From Peptostreptococcus russellii (lineage in GTDB: Bacteria > Bacillota > Clostridia > Peptostreptococcales > Peptostreptococcaceae): a stretch of DNA of 64,000 nt. Location: assembly GCF_900110295.1 (NCBI RefSeq), contig NZ_FODF01000004.1, forward strand, positions 1-64,000, given 5' to 3'. This document shows, in pieces, positions 24,701 through 34,774 of this stretch. Position numbers and translations under genes: made by a program. The first letter of the stretch is position 1, and each line of letters begins with the position of its first letter. The notes under the pieces were generated by a model, which was not told the origin of the DNA, ran no database searches, and was given only the letters and a program-made list of their open reading frames with translations.

Positions 24701-27700
24701 CGCTCTCCGCTTTCCACTCTGTTAAGCATAGAGATTGCTTCAAGGTTATTGTTTAGCCTCTCACTTGGAGATAACTTTGCAGGGAGCGTTTCTTCTGTAA
24801 TCTTGAAATTATGAACTTCATTTTTCTTTATTCCTATTTCCTCAAAAGTCTTTTCGGGCTTCTCATTGGTCAGATTTTCAAAGATTCTATCAAGCTCACT
24901 TTCCTTACGATAAGGAATTACATCGGAGCCTGTAATCATACCTCCAAGATATTCGGTATTATCCTTAACCGTTACCGTCTTTAGGTTATTTCCCATATCA
25001 TCAAATCTTGTGATGGTATAATCTTTCCCCTTATATCTCACTTCATCACCGATGATAAAGTCAGGTCTTTCAAGACTTATTTGGCTTAATAAATCCTCAT
25101 TATCTGTAAAGGCTACAATCGGAATTTGATGATTACCTTGCCTTACAGGATCAAGCCACAAATCATTTCTTCCTGTGATGTGATTTTTGGAAATCTCTCT
25201 TACTTTGTACTCCTCATGATTAAAATAGACGGTATCGCCTTCTTTAACTGCAAACTCATCTAAAAGGCTGTCCTCTTTTTCGTTGAGCTCTACTTCTTCT
25301 TTTTCCTTTAGATAATCAAATAAGGTAGCCTGAAAAAGTTCTGCTTGTATGCTTTCTTCTACTTCTTCAGGTGCTTCAAGCTGTGTATTATTCTCCTCAA
25401 AACTTAGCTCTCCGTTAAAGACATGATGAAGCTCCTGCTCATCCATCTGCATTTTAAGTTCACTGTCTTTAAGTTCTCTAAATGTCTTTGGAAAATCTTC
25501 TAAAACAAGCCTTTGGGCATTTAGTTCCTTTAGCTCATCAAGATTAAAATATCCCCATTCCGATTCTATTCCAAGCACAAGACCAAAAGCATCTTTACTT
25601 TCCCTATCATATTCCGTCATATACCAAGTCCAGTTACTTCTAAATGGAATGATGTATGCTGCATGAACCTGTTTATCCGCTAAAGCTACATCCTCTTGTG
25701 CATAAAGCTCAGGCACTTTCTCAAGCATTTCATCAGTCATTAGATTATATGGATCGTCTTTAGAGTAATAGCTTGGTTCTTTTTGTTCTTCTATCTCTGC
25801 CTTACTTTCAATTTTATTTTCTTCAAGATAAAGATCTTTAGAGAGCAGCTCATCTATATGCTTTGCTACATTTGACCATGTAAGAAAAACATCGTTGCAA
25901 TGATTCTTCTGTAATTTAAGCCCCTTTGCATCGTGCCATTCATCACTTCCATTTGCTCCTGAAACTGCATGAGAATGACCTCCGATTCCGTATTCATCTT
26001 TTAGGAAATTCGCTTTTTCCTGCAAGGTATGATTTTCTTTGAAAAACTTAGTAATTCGCTCTTTCCCTTTATCAACTCCACTTCCTCTTGAAATCGTAGC
26101 AAGGACTTCATCTTCTGTAATAAAGCCATGTGCCTTTGGAAATTCGGTAAGGTTAGAGGTATATTCCTTTCTTGGGAGTGCAAGCTCCTGTAATTTCTGA
26201 TAAAGGCTGTCTACCTTGTGATAATGAAATCTTAGTACATCTTTGTTTTCTTTGTATCCTGCTAAAAAACGGCTGTATTCCCTAATTATGTCTTTTAGAT
26301 ATTGGGGATTTTTTAATGCCTCAGATAATCTTTTCGTTTCTTCCGGAAAGCCACCACCTCTTTCTATAAAGCCAAAATATCCCTGTGCTTTCCCTTCTTC
26401 GCTTAAATCATGATATAGATACCATAGCGATTCTGAAACTCTATCTCTTTCATAGTCCTGTGCTTCTAAAAGCTCTACATTTGTGGCAAACTCTCCATTT
26501 TCCAAAAGCTCATTTATTCTTCTTGCAACATCACTCCAGCTTAAAATTTGCGTCATATCATCTCTTGCTGAAGTTCCATAAGCTAAATGAATGCCTTTGT
26601 CCGAATACCAGGAAGATACTTCTGCTCCATTAAGAAATAAGCCATTTCCGCCTCTAAAGGTATCTTTAAGGTATTCTCCTAATTCTTCTACTGTTTTTCC
26701 TTTGGAAAATTCAACAATGATAGGAAGTCTTTCACCTTCATGGTTTCCACCGTTTACAAGAATACTGTCAATATCATTTTGGGCAAGAGGTATCGTAAGT
26801 TTAATCTGTCCTAAGCTGTTTTCAGGCAAAGAAAAAGAAGCCTTGTCAGCTTCTCTTATCTCTTTATCCGTATTTTCTTTTAGATTTCCACTACTTCCTT
26901 GATTGTCATCTCTTTGAGTGCTGAAATCATCGCTTTGTACTGCGGATGGCTCTCGTCCTCTATCTGCCAAGCCATCATCAGTTTCGGCTTCTCTGCTCTC
27001 ATAAACTCTATCGCCTGTTTCTGAATATCCATCAGGTGTCCCATCAGCTTCTTCTCCTTGTATAGATCCACTAACATCTCGAAGTGGCTCTGTTCCTCGC
27101 TGCTTGAAAGATAATCCAGCCTCATCACTGCGTATATCGGATTCGGATATTCCCTCATAAAGTCCATCTCTTCCTCTAACTGATTCATCGTATTCTCTTT
27201 GATTTTCTCTATTATCTCGTCCGTACTCTCCATTTCGGAAAATTCGCTCGTTTTCAATAATTCTCTCCTGATCATCTCGTCGAAGTACATTTTCTTCTAC
27301 CTCCTCTAATTCTTCTTTTATTTTATTATATTCTACTTCTTTACCTCTTAAAACTTCTTTTTGAAGCTCTAACTCTTTACTTTTTTGAATGGTTGCATCA
27401 ATGACTGTTCCACTAATATCCGACACCGTTTCTCCAAGGCTCATAAGAGAAATGCTGTCAAGCATTGCAAAGTTTTCCTTTAACACTTCCTTATCCACAG
27501 GATAGTCTAACTTAAATCTTGAAGCCACTGCATAACTTATCGAATCCCTAACAAATTTAGTAAAGGAAATTCTATCTTCATCGAATATTCTAAGCTCATT
27601 CATCAGACTATCTATTTTTTCATCTCCGTAAAGCCTGCTTACAGAAAAGATGTTTTCTAAGGTGCTTTCGCTTTCTTCATAGCTTTCAGCTTTTATCATT

Positions 27701-28068
27701 TCTTTTAATACATCTCTATGAGCTTCTTTATCAAATCTCCAAAGATTTACCTCATTAACATCTCTATTTTTTGAAACGGTCTGACTTATATCAAAGATAT
27801 AGTCCACCTTTTTGTATGTGTCATAGTCCTCTAAGATTGGTATTCCTTTTTGCCCTCGCATGACTGTACGATTAAAATGTTCTCTCCAGTAATCAAACTT
27901 GGCACAAGCTGTCGCTTCAGGATTTTTATCATAAATACTTAACTGACTTCTAAAATCATATCTTTGATTATTTCCTACAACTTTTAAAAGCTTCAGATAT
28001 TCTGCTTCAGTATGCAGAACATCTTGTTTTATTAGCTCCAAAATGTTATGAAAATCATTTATTCGCAT
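21756..28068 (-). CDS. Giant ArdC/N6-methylase/SNF2 helicase of the conjugative element, exon 1
   Basis: First exon (2,104 codons plus one base). Order of domains: ArdC-like N-terminus ([14 protein letters not shown]... [15 protein letters not shown], ~1-130), an acidic low-complexity linker (~250-400), several DUF/LPD-like segments, and an adenine-methylase domain with SAM motif [13 protein letters not shown] (~1209) and catalytic-type GNVPFG (~1271, in place of NPPF/Y). The first helicase RecA domain follows, with [13 protein letters not shown], Walker [12 protein letters not shown] (~1932) and the DEAH box (~2098). Such LtrC/SNF2-like proteins are a hallmark of Tn1549/CTn-type elements and probably unwind or protect incoming DNA against restriction. 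The exon ends within FKN|; a group II intron follows. ATG 28068 follows AAGAAGGAGGTAAAC. Confidence 0.92.
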
Positions 28069-28092
28069 GTTTACCTCCTTCTTTTTTTCATA

Positions 28093-28130
28093 AATAAAAA
28101 AGGCGGTTAGATTTTACTCTAATCACCTTT
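28093..28130 (-). terminator. Unidirectional terminator directly upstream of the helicase gene
   Basis: On the minus strand AAAGGTGATTAGA (28130-28118) pairs fully with TCTAACCGCCTTT (28111-28099) using two G-U pairs, loop 6 nt, then TTTTTTATTT. The U-run ends only ~25 nt before the helicase ATG, leaving room for the ribosome binding site but not for a promoter. Confidence 0.85.
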
Positions 28131-28155
28131 AAATTCTGTATGGTGCAACTTAATG

Positions 28156-29583
28156 CTATTCACTCAGTTCCCAATGACCATTACTTCCTCTACCTACATA
28201 TTTTAGATTATCTATCTCTTTAATGGCTCTTTCTATAGTCTTTACACTAACTCCAGCTTCATCTGCAATTGCTTTTCTTGTAATCTTATCATTTTTTCTT
28301 ATTTTTTCTTTTATAAACTCTACAAGAGCTATCTTATCGTGAGCGACACCCTGAGCGACACCCTGAGCGACACCCTGAACGACACCGCTTCCTCCAACTT
28401 TTTGAGTCGCTATTTTCTTCAAAGGAATAATCGTTCTAAATATATCTCCCTCCTCAAACAGAGGATCATCACCTGAATATAGCCTTGTATATTTATAGGT
28501 GTTTCTCATCCCCGAACCAAGCTCATCAGCAAGTCCTATCTCTCTAAATACTTTTGAGATAGCAGGATTTTTAGGAAAAGGCTCAAACTTTTGTAAATCC
28601 AATGCTCCCATGCCATGAGCTAAATTACTGTTTTCTATCGTAATCTTCTCATCGTCAATAATCATTTTTGCTGGGAGTCCACTTGAATAGTCTCTGTGAG
28701 CCAATGTATTAGAAACAATTTCTCTAAGTATCCTATCCCTTGCATTGACATTAACGATTCCGTCTAAGACAAATAAGTCATTTAAATGCTTTTGTCCAAA
28801 TGCTATAAGCCTATCGTAGCTATCAATCAGATTTGTTATGACAACATCTCTATCGTCATATCTATCCTTGTTTTCGACTCTAAATATTGCATCGGTTTTA
28901 TGCTGTGGAAGGACTGACATAATAGAATTATCTTTTCCAAATAATAAAATAGCAGCTAATGTAATTCCTTCCTGCTTTGTCTCAGGATCTGTCAAAATCA
29001 AATTAGCACTTCTAAGAAGCTCCTCATTACTCATATTCTCCCAAACATGATTTTTATTTCGGGAGACAGCCATTTTCTTAGCTTTATCAATAACATCAGT
29101 ATCAAGAAATTCAATATCGAAATTTGGATACACCTTATTCACAAAATAGCTACCCTGTTTTCTTGCGTATAGCTTATATACAAGTTCTGAATGATCTGTG
29201 ATATTGATGTCCCCTTCATAAGATCTATCCCAAATTCTCCCATTGTGTCTGCATACCTGATAACCCTCCGGCACTCTGATATAGATTACTTTTTTCTTAT
29301 CAACATCAAAGACTTCCGGAAGTAAATAAAGTGGAGGATACATCTTTTGCGGATTATTGATTGCCGTAGTAAATTCCTTAATCACTTTATCTACCTTATC
29401 TTTACTAACACCAACAATCTCTCTTTTATCATTTACACCAAGTAAAATATGTCCTCCATTCCTGTTATTGAAAGAGCATACTGTATCAAAAACATCTTTT
29501 GTCAAAGCATTCCTTGATTCTTTGAACTCAACATCTATTTTTTCTCCATTTTTAATCAACTTTTTTATTTCATCTATTGTCAT
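28156..29583 (-). CDS. AlbA_2/Schlafen-type ATP-binding regulator with C-terminal HTH
   Basis: 475 aa. The N-terminal AlbA_2 domain (EFKESRNALTKDVFDTVCSFNNRNGGHILLGV, ~18-50) is followed by a RecG-like ATPase region (LREIVSNTLAHRDYSSGLPAKM; RLGSGMRN-like 'LADELGSGMRNTYKYT') and a C-terminal winged HTH (ITRKAIADEAGVSVKTIERAIKEIDNL). Between them is a Gly-Val-Ala-Gln repeat (GVVQGVAQGVAQGVAH) encoded by a 12-bp tandem repeat. Proteins of this design are frequent in mobile elements; the ligand is unknown and a transcriptional role is inferred from the HTH. The gene sits between topB and the helicase gene, with a terminator before the latter. Confidence 0.85.
   Translation of the reverse strand: MTIDEIKKLIKNGEKIDVEFKESRNALTKDVFDTVCSFNNRNGGHILLGVNDKREIVGVSKDKVDKVIKEFTTAINNPQKMYPPLYLLPEVFDVDKKKVIYIRVPEGYQVCRHNGRIWDRSYEGDINITDHSELVYKLYARKQGSYFVNKVYPNFDIEFLDTDVIDKAKKMAVSRNKNHVWENMSNEELLRSANLILTDPETKQEGITLAAILLFGKDNSIMSVLPQHKTDAIFRVENKDRYDDRDVVITNLIDSYDRLIAFGQKHLNDLFVLDGIVNVNARDRILREIVSNTLAHRDYSSGLPAKMIIDDEKITIENSNLAHGMGALDLQKFEPFPKNPAISKVFREIGLADELGSGMRNTYKYTRLYSGDDPLFEEGDIFRTIIPLKKIATQKVGGSGVVQGVAQGVAQGVAHDKIALVEFIKEKIRKNDKITRKAIADEAGVSVKTIERAIKEIDNLKYVGRGSNGHWELSE
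28341..28388. repeat. 12-bp in-frame tandem repeat
   Basis: GAGCGACACCCT occurs three times in a row (28341-28376), followed by a degenerate fourth unit GAACGACACCGC. It encodes the Gly-Val-Ala-Gln linker of the AlbA_2 protein, so copy-number change keeps the frame and alters linker length. Confidence 0.95.
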
Positions 29584-29659
29584 CTGATTATTTCACCACC
29601 TTTATTTTCTGTATTTTTCCAATAAAACCTTGGAATTTTAGATTTATTCTTTATCTCTA

Positions 29660-29842
29660 TTAACCACAAAAGTAATATGATTTCCATTTTGCAAATTCAA
29701 AAGATATTTTATCATTTTCGGAATAGTCGTCATTCATTTTAATATAACCTTTGCAGTATCCGTAAACATATCTATCATACTTGCTTTTCTTTTCCCTACT
29801 TTTCTTCCAGAAATTATAGCATTTTTTAAACATTTTTTCCAC
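29660..29842 (-). CDS. Small basic hypothetical protein
   Basis: 60 aa read from a GTG at 29842; an internal ATG three codons later is an alternative. The sequence is Lys/Tyr rich (MFKKCYNFWKKSREKKSKYD, YVYGYCKGYIKMND) with four cysteines and no recognised domain. AGAGGAAAC stands 13 nt upstream of the GTG. It follows topB by 18 bp in the same direction, which supports co-transcription. I do not recognise a family. It could be a chance frame in AT-rich DNA. Confidence 0.4.
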   Translation of the reverse strand: MEKMFKKCYNFWKKSREKKSKYDRYVYGYCKGYIKMNDDYSENDKISFEFAKWKSYYFCG

Positions 29843-29860
29843 GCTAAAATTAGTTTCCTC

Positions 29861-31567
29861 TTACATATTATATGTCAAAATCTCTTTTTTTATCTCTTTT
29901 TCTATTAACTCTAAAAATTTTTCCTTTGAAGATTTCCCTTGTGCAATATCCGATAACTTCATTTCCCACTTTGCGGTTGTTTCTGCTGATTTAAAAGTAT
30001 CAGATACTATCGTTACAAGACTGATTCCTTTATGCGTGGATATTAGGTTTCTCTTGTCTCTTTTTATAAAACCTTTATAAATCAAATTTTCTATAATCCC
30101 CGCTCTTGTCGCAGGTGTTCCAAGACCTTTTCTTTCTACAAAAGCATCTTTATCTAATACATTATTTCCTGCAATTTCCATAGCTTTTAAAAGACTTTCT
30201 TCTGTAAAAGCTTTAGGAGGTGTCGTATATTTTTCTTTTATCTCTTTATTTTTAATCTTCAACACATCTTTAATCTTTATTGCTGGAAGCACAGCTTCAT
30301 GTCCACTCTTAGTTTTATATTCTTTTAAAAATTTAGTAAAACCCTCTGTTACAATAACTTTTCCACTATTTGTAAATTTAAAGCCGTCAAATAAAGCCAC
30401 AATCTTAGTTGTATTTTCTACTAATGGATAACCTACGCTTGAGTGAAGCTTATTAGAAATAAGCCCATACACCTTTGCTTCACTTACAGGAAGTTTGGAC
30501 ATATCTTCTTTTAAAGAGCTTACAGTTGGAATAATAGCATGATGATCTGTAACCTTTTTAGAGTTAAATACTACCTTTATACGCTGTGTATCAAAATCAT
30601 TTTTGCCCAAGATATTATTTACTATACTTATAATCATGTCTTCGGTTAAATATCTACTGTCTGTTCTTGGATAAGTAATAAGTTTTTTCTCATACAGGCT
30701 TTGAGCATAATCAAGTGTCTGTTTAGCACTAAACCCAAAATACTTATTACACTCTCTTTGAAGGGTAGTTAAATCAAATGGCAACTCAGGTTTTGTTACT
30801 TTTTCTTTTTGAACGACATCAGTAATTTCAATGGTGTTTCCTACCAAATTAAATAATTGGTCTGCAACCGTCTTATCATCAATTCTATCAGTAGAAAGAG
30901 TAAATCCGTCTAAATCAAGCTCTACTGTATAGTATTTTTCTTTCTTGAAATTAGCTATCTCCTCATCTCTACCAGTAATCATAGCAAGGGTCGGTGTCTG
31001 AACTCTCCCGACACTGTAATTTTGTCTATAAAGGCAAGAATAAAGCCTACTTATATTCATTCCGACAAGCCAATCTGCAATCGCCCTTGCCTGTGCCGAT
31101 TCAAAAAGATTATCATATTTTTCCCCATCTTTTAGATTTTCAAACCCCTCTCTAATGGCATTATCTTCCATTGAAGAAACCCAAAGTCTTTTCATTTTCT
31201 TTTTGCAATTTGCTTGGTTATACACAAGTCTGAATATAGCTTCTCCTTCTCGTCCTGCATCGCACGCATTTACGACTACATCAACACTATTATCATTCAT
31301 CAAAGTTTTTAGTATACCAAATTGTTTTTTGGTTTCTTTTATTAGTTCATATTTATACTTCTTAGGAATAATAGGAAGATCTTCTATTTTCCACTTTCCA
31401 TATTTTTTATCATAACTCTCAGGATTCGCCATTTTAATAAGATGACCCACGCACCAACTAACTTTATATCCATTTCCTTCATAATAGCCATTTTTCTTTT
31501 CCTTTGCTCCAATAACCTTACTAATTGTTATTGCAACACTCGGCTTTTCTGCGATTACCAATTTCAT
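29861..31567 (-). CDS. topB: Type IA DNA topoisomerase III
   Basis: 568 aa, shorter than chromosomal TopB (~650-730 aa) and lacking zinc fingers, as is usual for plasmid and ICE versions. Toprim N-terminus MKLVIAEKPSVAITISKVIG with acidic motif NACDAGREGEAIFRLVY; gate domain with active-site Tyr in ITYPRTDSRYL (~residue 299); then KVTDHHAIIPT and the C-terminal RKGLGTPATRAGIIENL. It relaxes and decatenates single-stranded regions and probably works with the relaxase and helicase during transfer or element replication. Start follows AAGGAGGTAAAATAT. A terminator lies immediately upstream. Confidence 0.95.
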   Translation of the reverse strand: MKLVIAEKPSVAITISKVIGAKEKKNGYYEGNGYKVSWCVGHLIKMANPESYDKKYGKWKIEDLPIIPKKYKYELIKETKKQFGILKTLMNDNSVDVVVNACDAGREGEAIFRLVYNQANCKKKMKRLWVSSMEDNAIREGFENLKDGEKYDNLFESAQARAIADWLVGMNISRLYSCLYRQNYSVGRVQTPTLAMITGRDEEIANFKKEKYYTVELDLDGFTLSTDRIDDKTVADQLFNLVGNTIEITDVVQKEKVTKPELPFDLTTLQRECNKYFGFSAKQTLDYAQSLYEKKLITYPRTDSRYLTEDMIISIVNNILGKNDFDTQRIKVVFNSKKVTDHHAIIPTVSSLKEDMSKLPVSEAKVYGLISNKLHSSVGYPLVENTTKIVALFDGFKFTNSGKVIVTEGFTKFLKEYKTKSGHEAVLPAIKIKDVLKIKNKEIKEKYTTPPKAFTEESLLKAMEIAGNNVLDKDAFVERKGLGTPATRAGIIENLIYKGFIKRDKRNLISTHKGISLVTIVSDTFKSAETTAKWEMKLSDIAQGKSSKEKFLELIEKEIKKEILTYNM

Positions 31568-31592
31568 ATATTTTACCTCCTTGACTAAAAAT

Positions 31593-31621
31593 AAAAAAGG
31601 GTGAAAGATTTACTCTCACCC
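31593..31621 (-). terminator. Terminator between the adhesin gene and topB
   Basis: On the minus strand GGGTGAGAGTAAATCTTTCACCC is followed by TTTTTTATTTTT. The topB ATG is only 25 nt beyond the T-run, so topB needs readthrough or antitermination. Confidence 0.82.
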
Positions 31622-31629
31622 GGACTCTA

Positions 31630-34600
31630 TCATTTATTTCTTTTAATATTTACTGCCATAAAAACAGTCCCTACTAACGATAATAATATTAGCAGCATAT
31701 ACTTTAACAGATTCGTTTTATCCCCTGTTTTAGGTATTTCTCTACTTGAATTTTTCATCGGTTTTTCATCCTCCTTAGATGGTTCTTTTGGTTGATTTTT
31801 AGGGCTGTCTTTTTCTCTAACTACTATACTCTGATCTTTATCATCAATATCTTTATGCTCCGCTACTTTCGTCCAGTTGCCATTTTCTTCTTGCTCATAC
31901 AACTCCTCAAATGTAACTAAAGTTTTACCGGAAAGTTCCCTACTATCAAATTCAAAGGTCATAACTTCTTTTTGATTTTTCTCTTTTGCGATAAATTCTT
32001 TTGTAATTTCAATTTTATTTTCATTTATAACAAGGTCTTTTTTATCTTCTTTTACAACCTGCCATCCTTTTAATTTATACTTTATATTTTTGTTCAAGTT
32101 TTTCATTTCCACAGTATCTGTTATTTTTGTGTTTTCACTTGCCTCAATTTCTTTTTTATTATTATCTCCTTGAGCAAAGGTTCTAATTTCAATAATTTCT
32201 TTCTCTAAAACTTTGTTGACAAAAACAGTTTGTTCCTTATCGTCAATATTTTTGTGCTCCGCTACTTTAAAGGTTCCATTTTTCTTATCAAGTTTATATA
32301 GCTCTTCAAATGTTACCAAATTTTTTCCACTAAGATTTGATGCATCAAATGTATAAAAAACTTCTACTTCCATTGCTTCATTATCAGCTACAAAGGTATG
32401 TTCTTTTTCAATACGCTTTCCATCAATTTCAAGCTCTTTATTTTCTTCTTTTATCATTTGCCATCCCTTAATCTTATATTTTTGCCCCTTTTCTAAACCA
32501 TCCAGTTTAATAAGATCCACAATTGTAACTTCTTTTTCGGGTTGTATTGTTTTTTCTCCTTCTTTGTTGGTCGCTGTTGTGTGAATAGATATTTCTTTCT
32601 CATATTTATCGGTTAGCGTCCCTAAATCAATAGAATGATTGTTTTTTGCAACAATGATTTCAAATGGTGGAATTAGTTTAAGCCCTTTATTATTTTTACT
32701 TTTCAGTTCCTCAATAATATAGGTGTCATAAAGAAGAGCTCCTTTACTATCATCTGGTTTTGAACTTCCAAACCAGATACCATCCTCGCTCGTTTTTCCA
32801 GCATTGGTATTATGTTTGTGTGATGCCCATTTTGCAGAAGTGGAAAATTGCCCATTATAATCTGTCACGATAATATGACTTTCTCCAGTTGTTTTACTTG
32901 TGATCTTAAAAGGAATATCGGCTAATCTTTTATGAGTTTTATCACCTATTTTAATTCCTTCAATATCTCCACGCTTAATCTGATTGTATATAGAGTAATC
33001 TTTATCTGTTAAATCAACAATTTCCCCTTCCTCAGTAATTGAAAAGTCGATTTCAATTGCACCATCAGTCAAATAACCTTCCGGTGGTAGTTTTTCTGAA
33101 ATTCTATATCGTCCATAAGGAAGTAGTTCAGAAGATGTAGAATGTATTCCCTCAACATCAGTATAAATCGTCTTTACAACATCATTTTTCTTATATAGTC
33201 TCCCTTCAACGAGTACCTTATTTTCATTTAAAGAAATAATATCAAAGGAAGCATTTTTTAAAGTAGCACCTCCCTGTGCTTTGTTTTCTCCAGTTTCTAA
33301 ATCTCTTTTCTGAATCTTTACTCCACCACGAATGACCTTGTCTGATACAGAAAACTGGTTACTTCCAGATAATATAGCAATATCGTCGTCCTCTATAATC
33401 TGTGTTACATATAAGCCCTTAATTTGTTCAGACTTATCGCCAGCCTGCATATACGCACCGTCTAACAAGTAGCCGTTTGGAGCTTTTGTTTCCTCAACAG
33501 TCAATGTTCCAAGAGGAAGAACCACCTTACCGTCCTGCATATAAAAGTTATCGCCAGCTAACTTGTAAGCGTCCGATAATTTCGTGATGTAATGAGTTGT
33601 CCCGTCGCCGTCTGTTTCAGCGATTGTCTTTGTAACCCATGTACGAGTAGATTCAGCAGGAAGAGTGTCTTTGTTATAAAAGCCTGCATAATACTTCCAT
33701 GTAAATTCCGCATCTTCTAAAGAAGCGTTCCCCTGCGGATTGTCTTTCTGTGTTTCCATATCAATCTTGAAAATCTCAATCAAAGTATCCGTTACTTTTG
33801 GCGTATCAGATACTTTCAAAATCGCTGTCTTTCCAGCTTCAACCTTTAGAGAGTATACCGTTGTATCAACTTTATATCCTAATGGAGAGTATAATTCTTT
33901 GATGTATACTGTGCCGGCTTTTACTTCTACAGTTTCCGTGTCACCATTTTCATCTGTAGTAAGGGTTTCAATAAGTTGTGTGCAATCTTTATCAGAAAAT
34001 ACACCATACTCAGCACCAGATATTGAGTAAATTTCATTGCCTTCTGTAATACTATTATTATCAGAAGTTTTTTGAGGTGTCACATTTCCGACATTTATAA
34101 CTGCCCAAAACTGTCCTAAGTCCTGTCCTTCACCTGAATAGATATATCCTCCACATTCATATCGGTTCTTATTTTCTTCTACGAATGATTTTGCCCCTGC
34201 AAAGACTTCATCTTGTATTTCTCTTGCTATTTCACTATATGAGGCTCTAACATTGTCACACTGCCAACCTAAATGAACACTTAATCTCTGCCATACAACA
34301 AGCTGCCTTAAAAGATAAGCATGATTTTCACTTATTCCACTATGAGTATTGGTATATTGCTTTACAAATTCAATGGATAAAGCAATATCGCTTATTTGAT
34401 CAGAACTCATGCGAGAGCTTGCGTCGAATCTTTTTTTATAGCCATTTTTAAAATTTGTATTAATATCTACACAATAGGCATCCTCTCCTTCAACCGTTAG
34501 ATATCCTTCATTAAAAGTTGAACTGATAGATCCGTCATTCATCACTTTTTCAACAATGCCCACACGATTCTTTGACTCAGTCCAATACTGGTTTTCCGCC

Positions 34601-34686
34601 GCATATGCTATACCTGGCACAATATTTATCATAGTTAAAAGCATTGTCAGTAACATTACTATATTTTTTTGGATTATTTTTTTCAT
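31630..34686 (-). CDS. Thioester-domain, Cna-B/VaFE LPXTG surface protein
   Basis: 1,018 aa. A signal peptide (MKKIIQKNIVMLLTMLLTMI...AYA) is followed by a thioester domain: Cys in EDAYCVDIN and Gln in LLRQLVVWQ can form the internal Cys-Gln bond used for covalent binding to host molecules. Cna-B/prealbumin-like domains with isopeptide features follow (YGVFSDKDCTQLIETL, KAPNGYLLDG, PPEGYLTDG), then two VaFE repeats (~700-945, each with LVTFEELY). The C-terminus has the sortase motif IPKTG (~984), a membrane helix and KRNK. Encoded within the transfer operon, so it may act in mating-pair contact or host adhesion. The middle part (about 33,400-33,960) looks richer in G+C than the ends, a hint of mosaic origin. 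Confidence 0.92.
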   Translation of the reverse strand: MKKIIQKNIVMLLTMLLTMINIVPGIAYAAENQYWTESKNRVGIVEKVMNDGSISSTFNEGYLTVEGEDAYCVDINTNFKNGYKKRFDASSRMSSDQISDIALSIEFVKQYTNTHSGISENHAYLLRQLVVWQRLSVHLGWQCDNVRASYSEIAREIQDEVFAGAKSFVEENKNRYECGGYIYSGEGQDLGQFWAVINVGNVTPQKTSDNNSITEGNEIYSISGAEYGVFSDKDCTQLIETLTTDENGDTETVEVKAGTVYIKELYSPLGYKVDTTVYSLKVEAGKTAILKVSDTPKVTDTLIEIFKIDMETQKDNPQGNASLEDAEFTWKYYAGFYNKDTLPAESTRTWVTKTIAETDGDGTTHYITKLSDAYKLAGDNFYMQDGKVVLPLGTLTVEETKAPNGYLLDGAYMQAGDKSEQIKGLYVTQIIEDDDIAILSGSNQFSVSDKVIRGGVKIQKRDLETGENKAQGGATLKNASFDIISLNENKVLVEGRLYKKNDVVKTIYTDVEGIHSTSSELLPYGRYRISEKLPPEGYLTDGAIEIDFSITEEGEIVDLTDKDYSIYNQIKRGDIEGIKIGDKTHKRLADIPFKITSKTTGESHIIVTDYNGQFSTSAKWASHKHNTNAGKTSEDGIWFGSSKPDDSKGALLYDTYIIEELKSKNNKGLKLIPPFEIIVAKNNHSIDLGTLTDKYEKEISIHTTATNKEGEKTIQPEKEVTIVDLIKLDGLEKGQKYKIKGWQMIKEENKELEIDGKRIEKEHTFVADNEAMEVEVFYTFDASNLSGKNLVTFEELYKLDKKNGTFKVAEHKNIDDKEQTVFVNKVLEKEIIEIRTFAQGDNNKKEIEASENTKITDTVEMKNLNKNIKYKLKGWQVVKEDKKDLVINENKIEITKEFIAKEKNQKEVMTFEFDSRELSGKTLVTFEELYEQEENGNWTKVAEHKDIDDKDQSIVVREKDSPKNQPKEPSKEDEKPMKNSSREIPKTGDKTNLLKYMLLILLSLVGTVFMAVNIKRNK

Positions 34687-34704
34687 ATCCTAATCTCCTT
34701 TCGT

Positions 34705-34749
34705 TCTCAAAGAAAGCAATTGTTCAAATGAACTTTGCTTTCTTTGAGA
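34705..34749. terminator. Large perfect hairpin before the adhesin ribosome binding site
   Basis: TCTCAAAGAAAGCAA (34705-34719) and its exact complement (34735-34749) form a 15-bp stem with a nested GTTC/GAAC in the loop. The T-run is on the plus-strand side (GAGATTTTTTG), so it terminates plus-strand (antisense) transcripts. On the minus strand it is a leader hairpin ending ~8 nt before the adhesin's GAAAGGAG site and could control translation or mRNA stability. Confidence 0.8.
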
Positions 34750-34774
34750 TTTTTTGTTTGTTAGTTATAATTTT

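Noticed and set aside
28341-28388. Possible CRISPR-like repeat
   Set aside because: Units are contiguous, only 12 bp, without spacers, and lie inside a coding sequence as an in-frame linker repeat.
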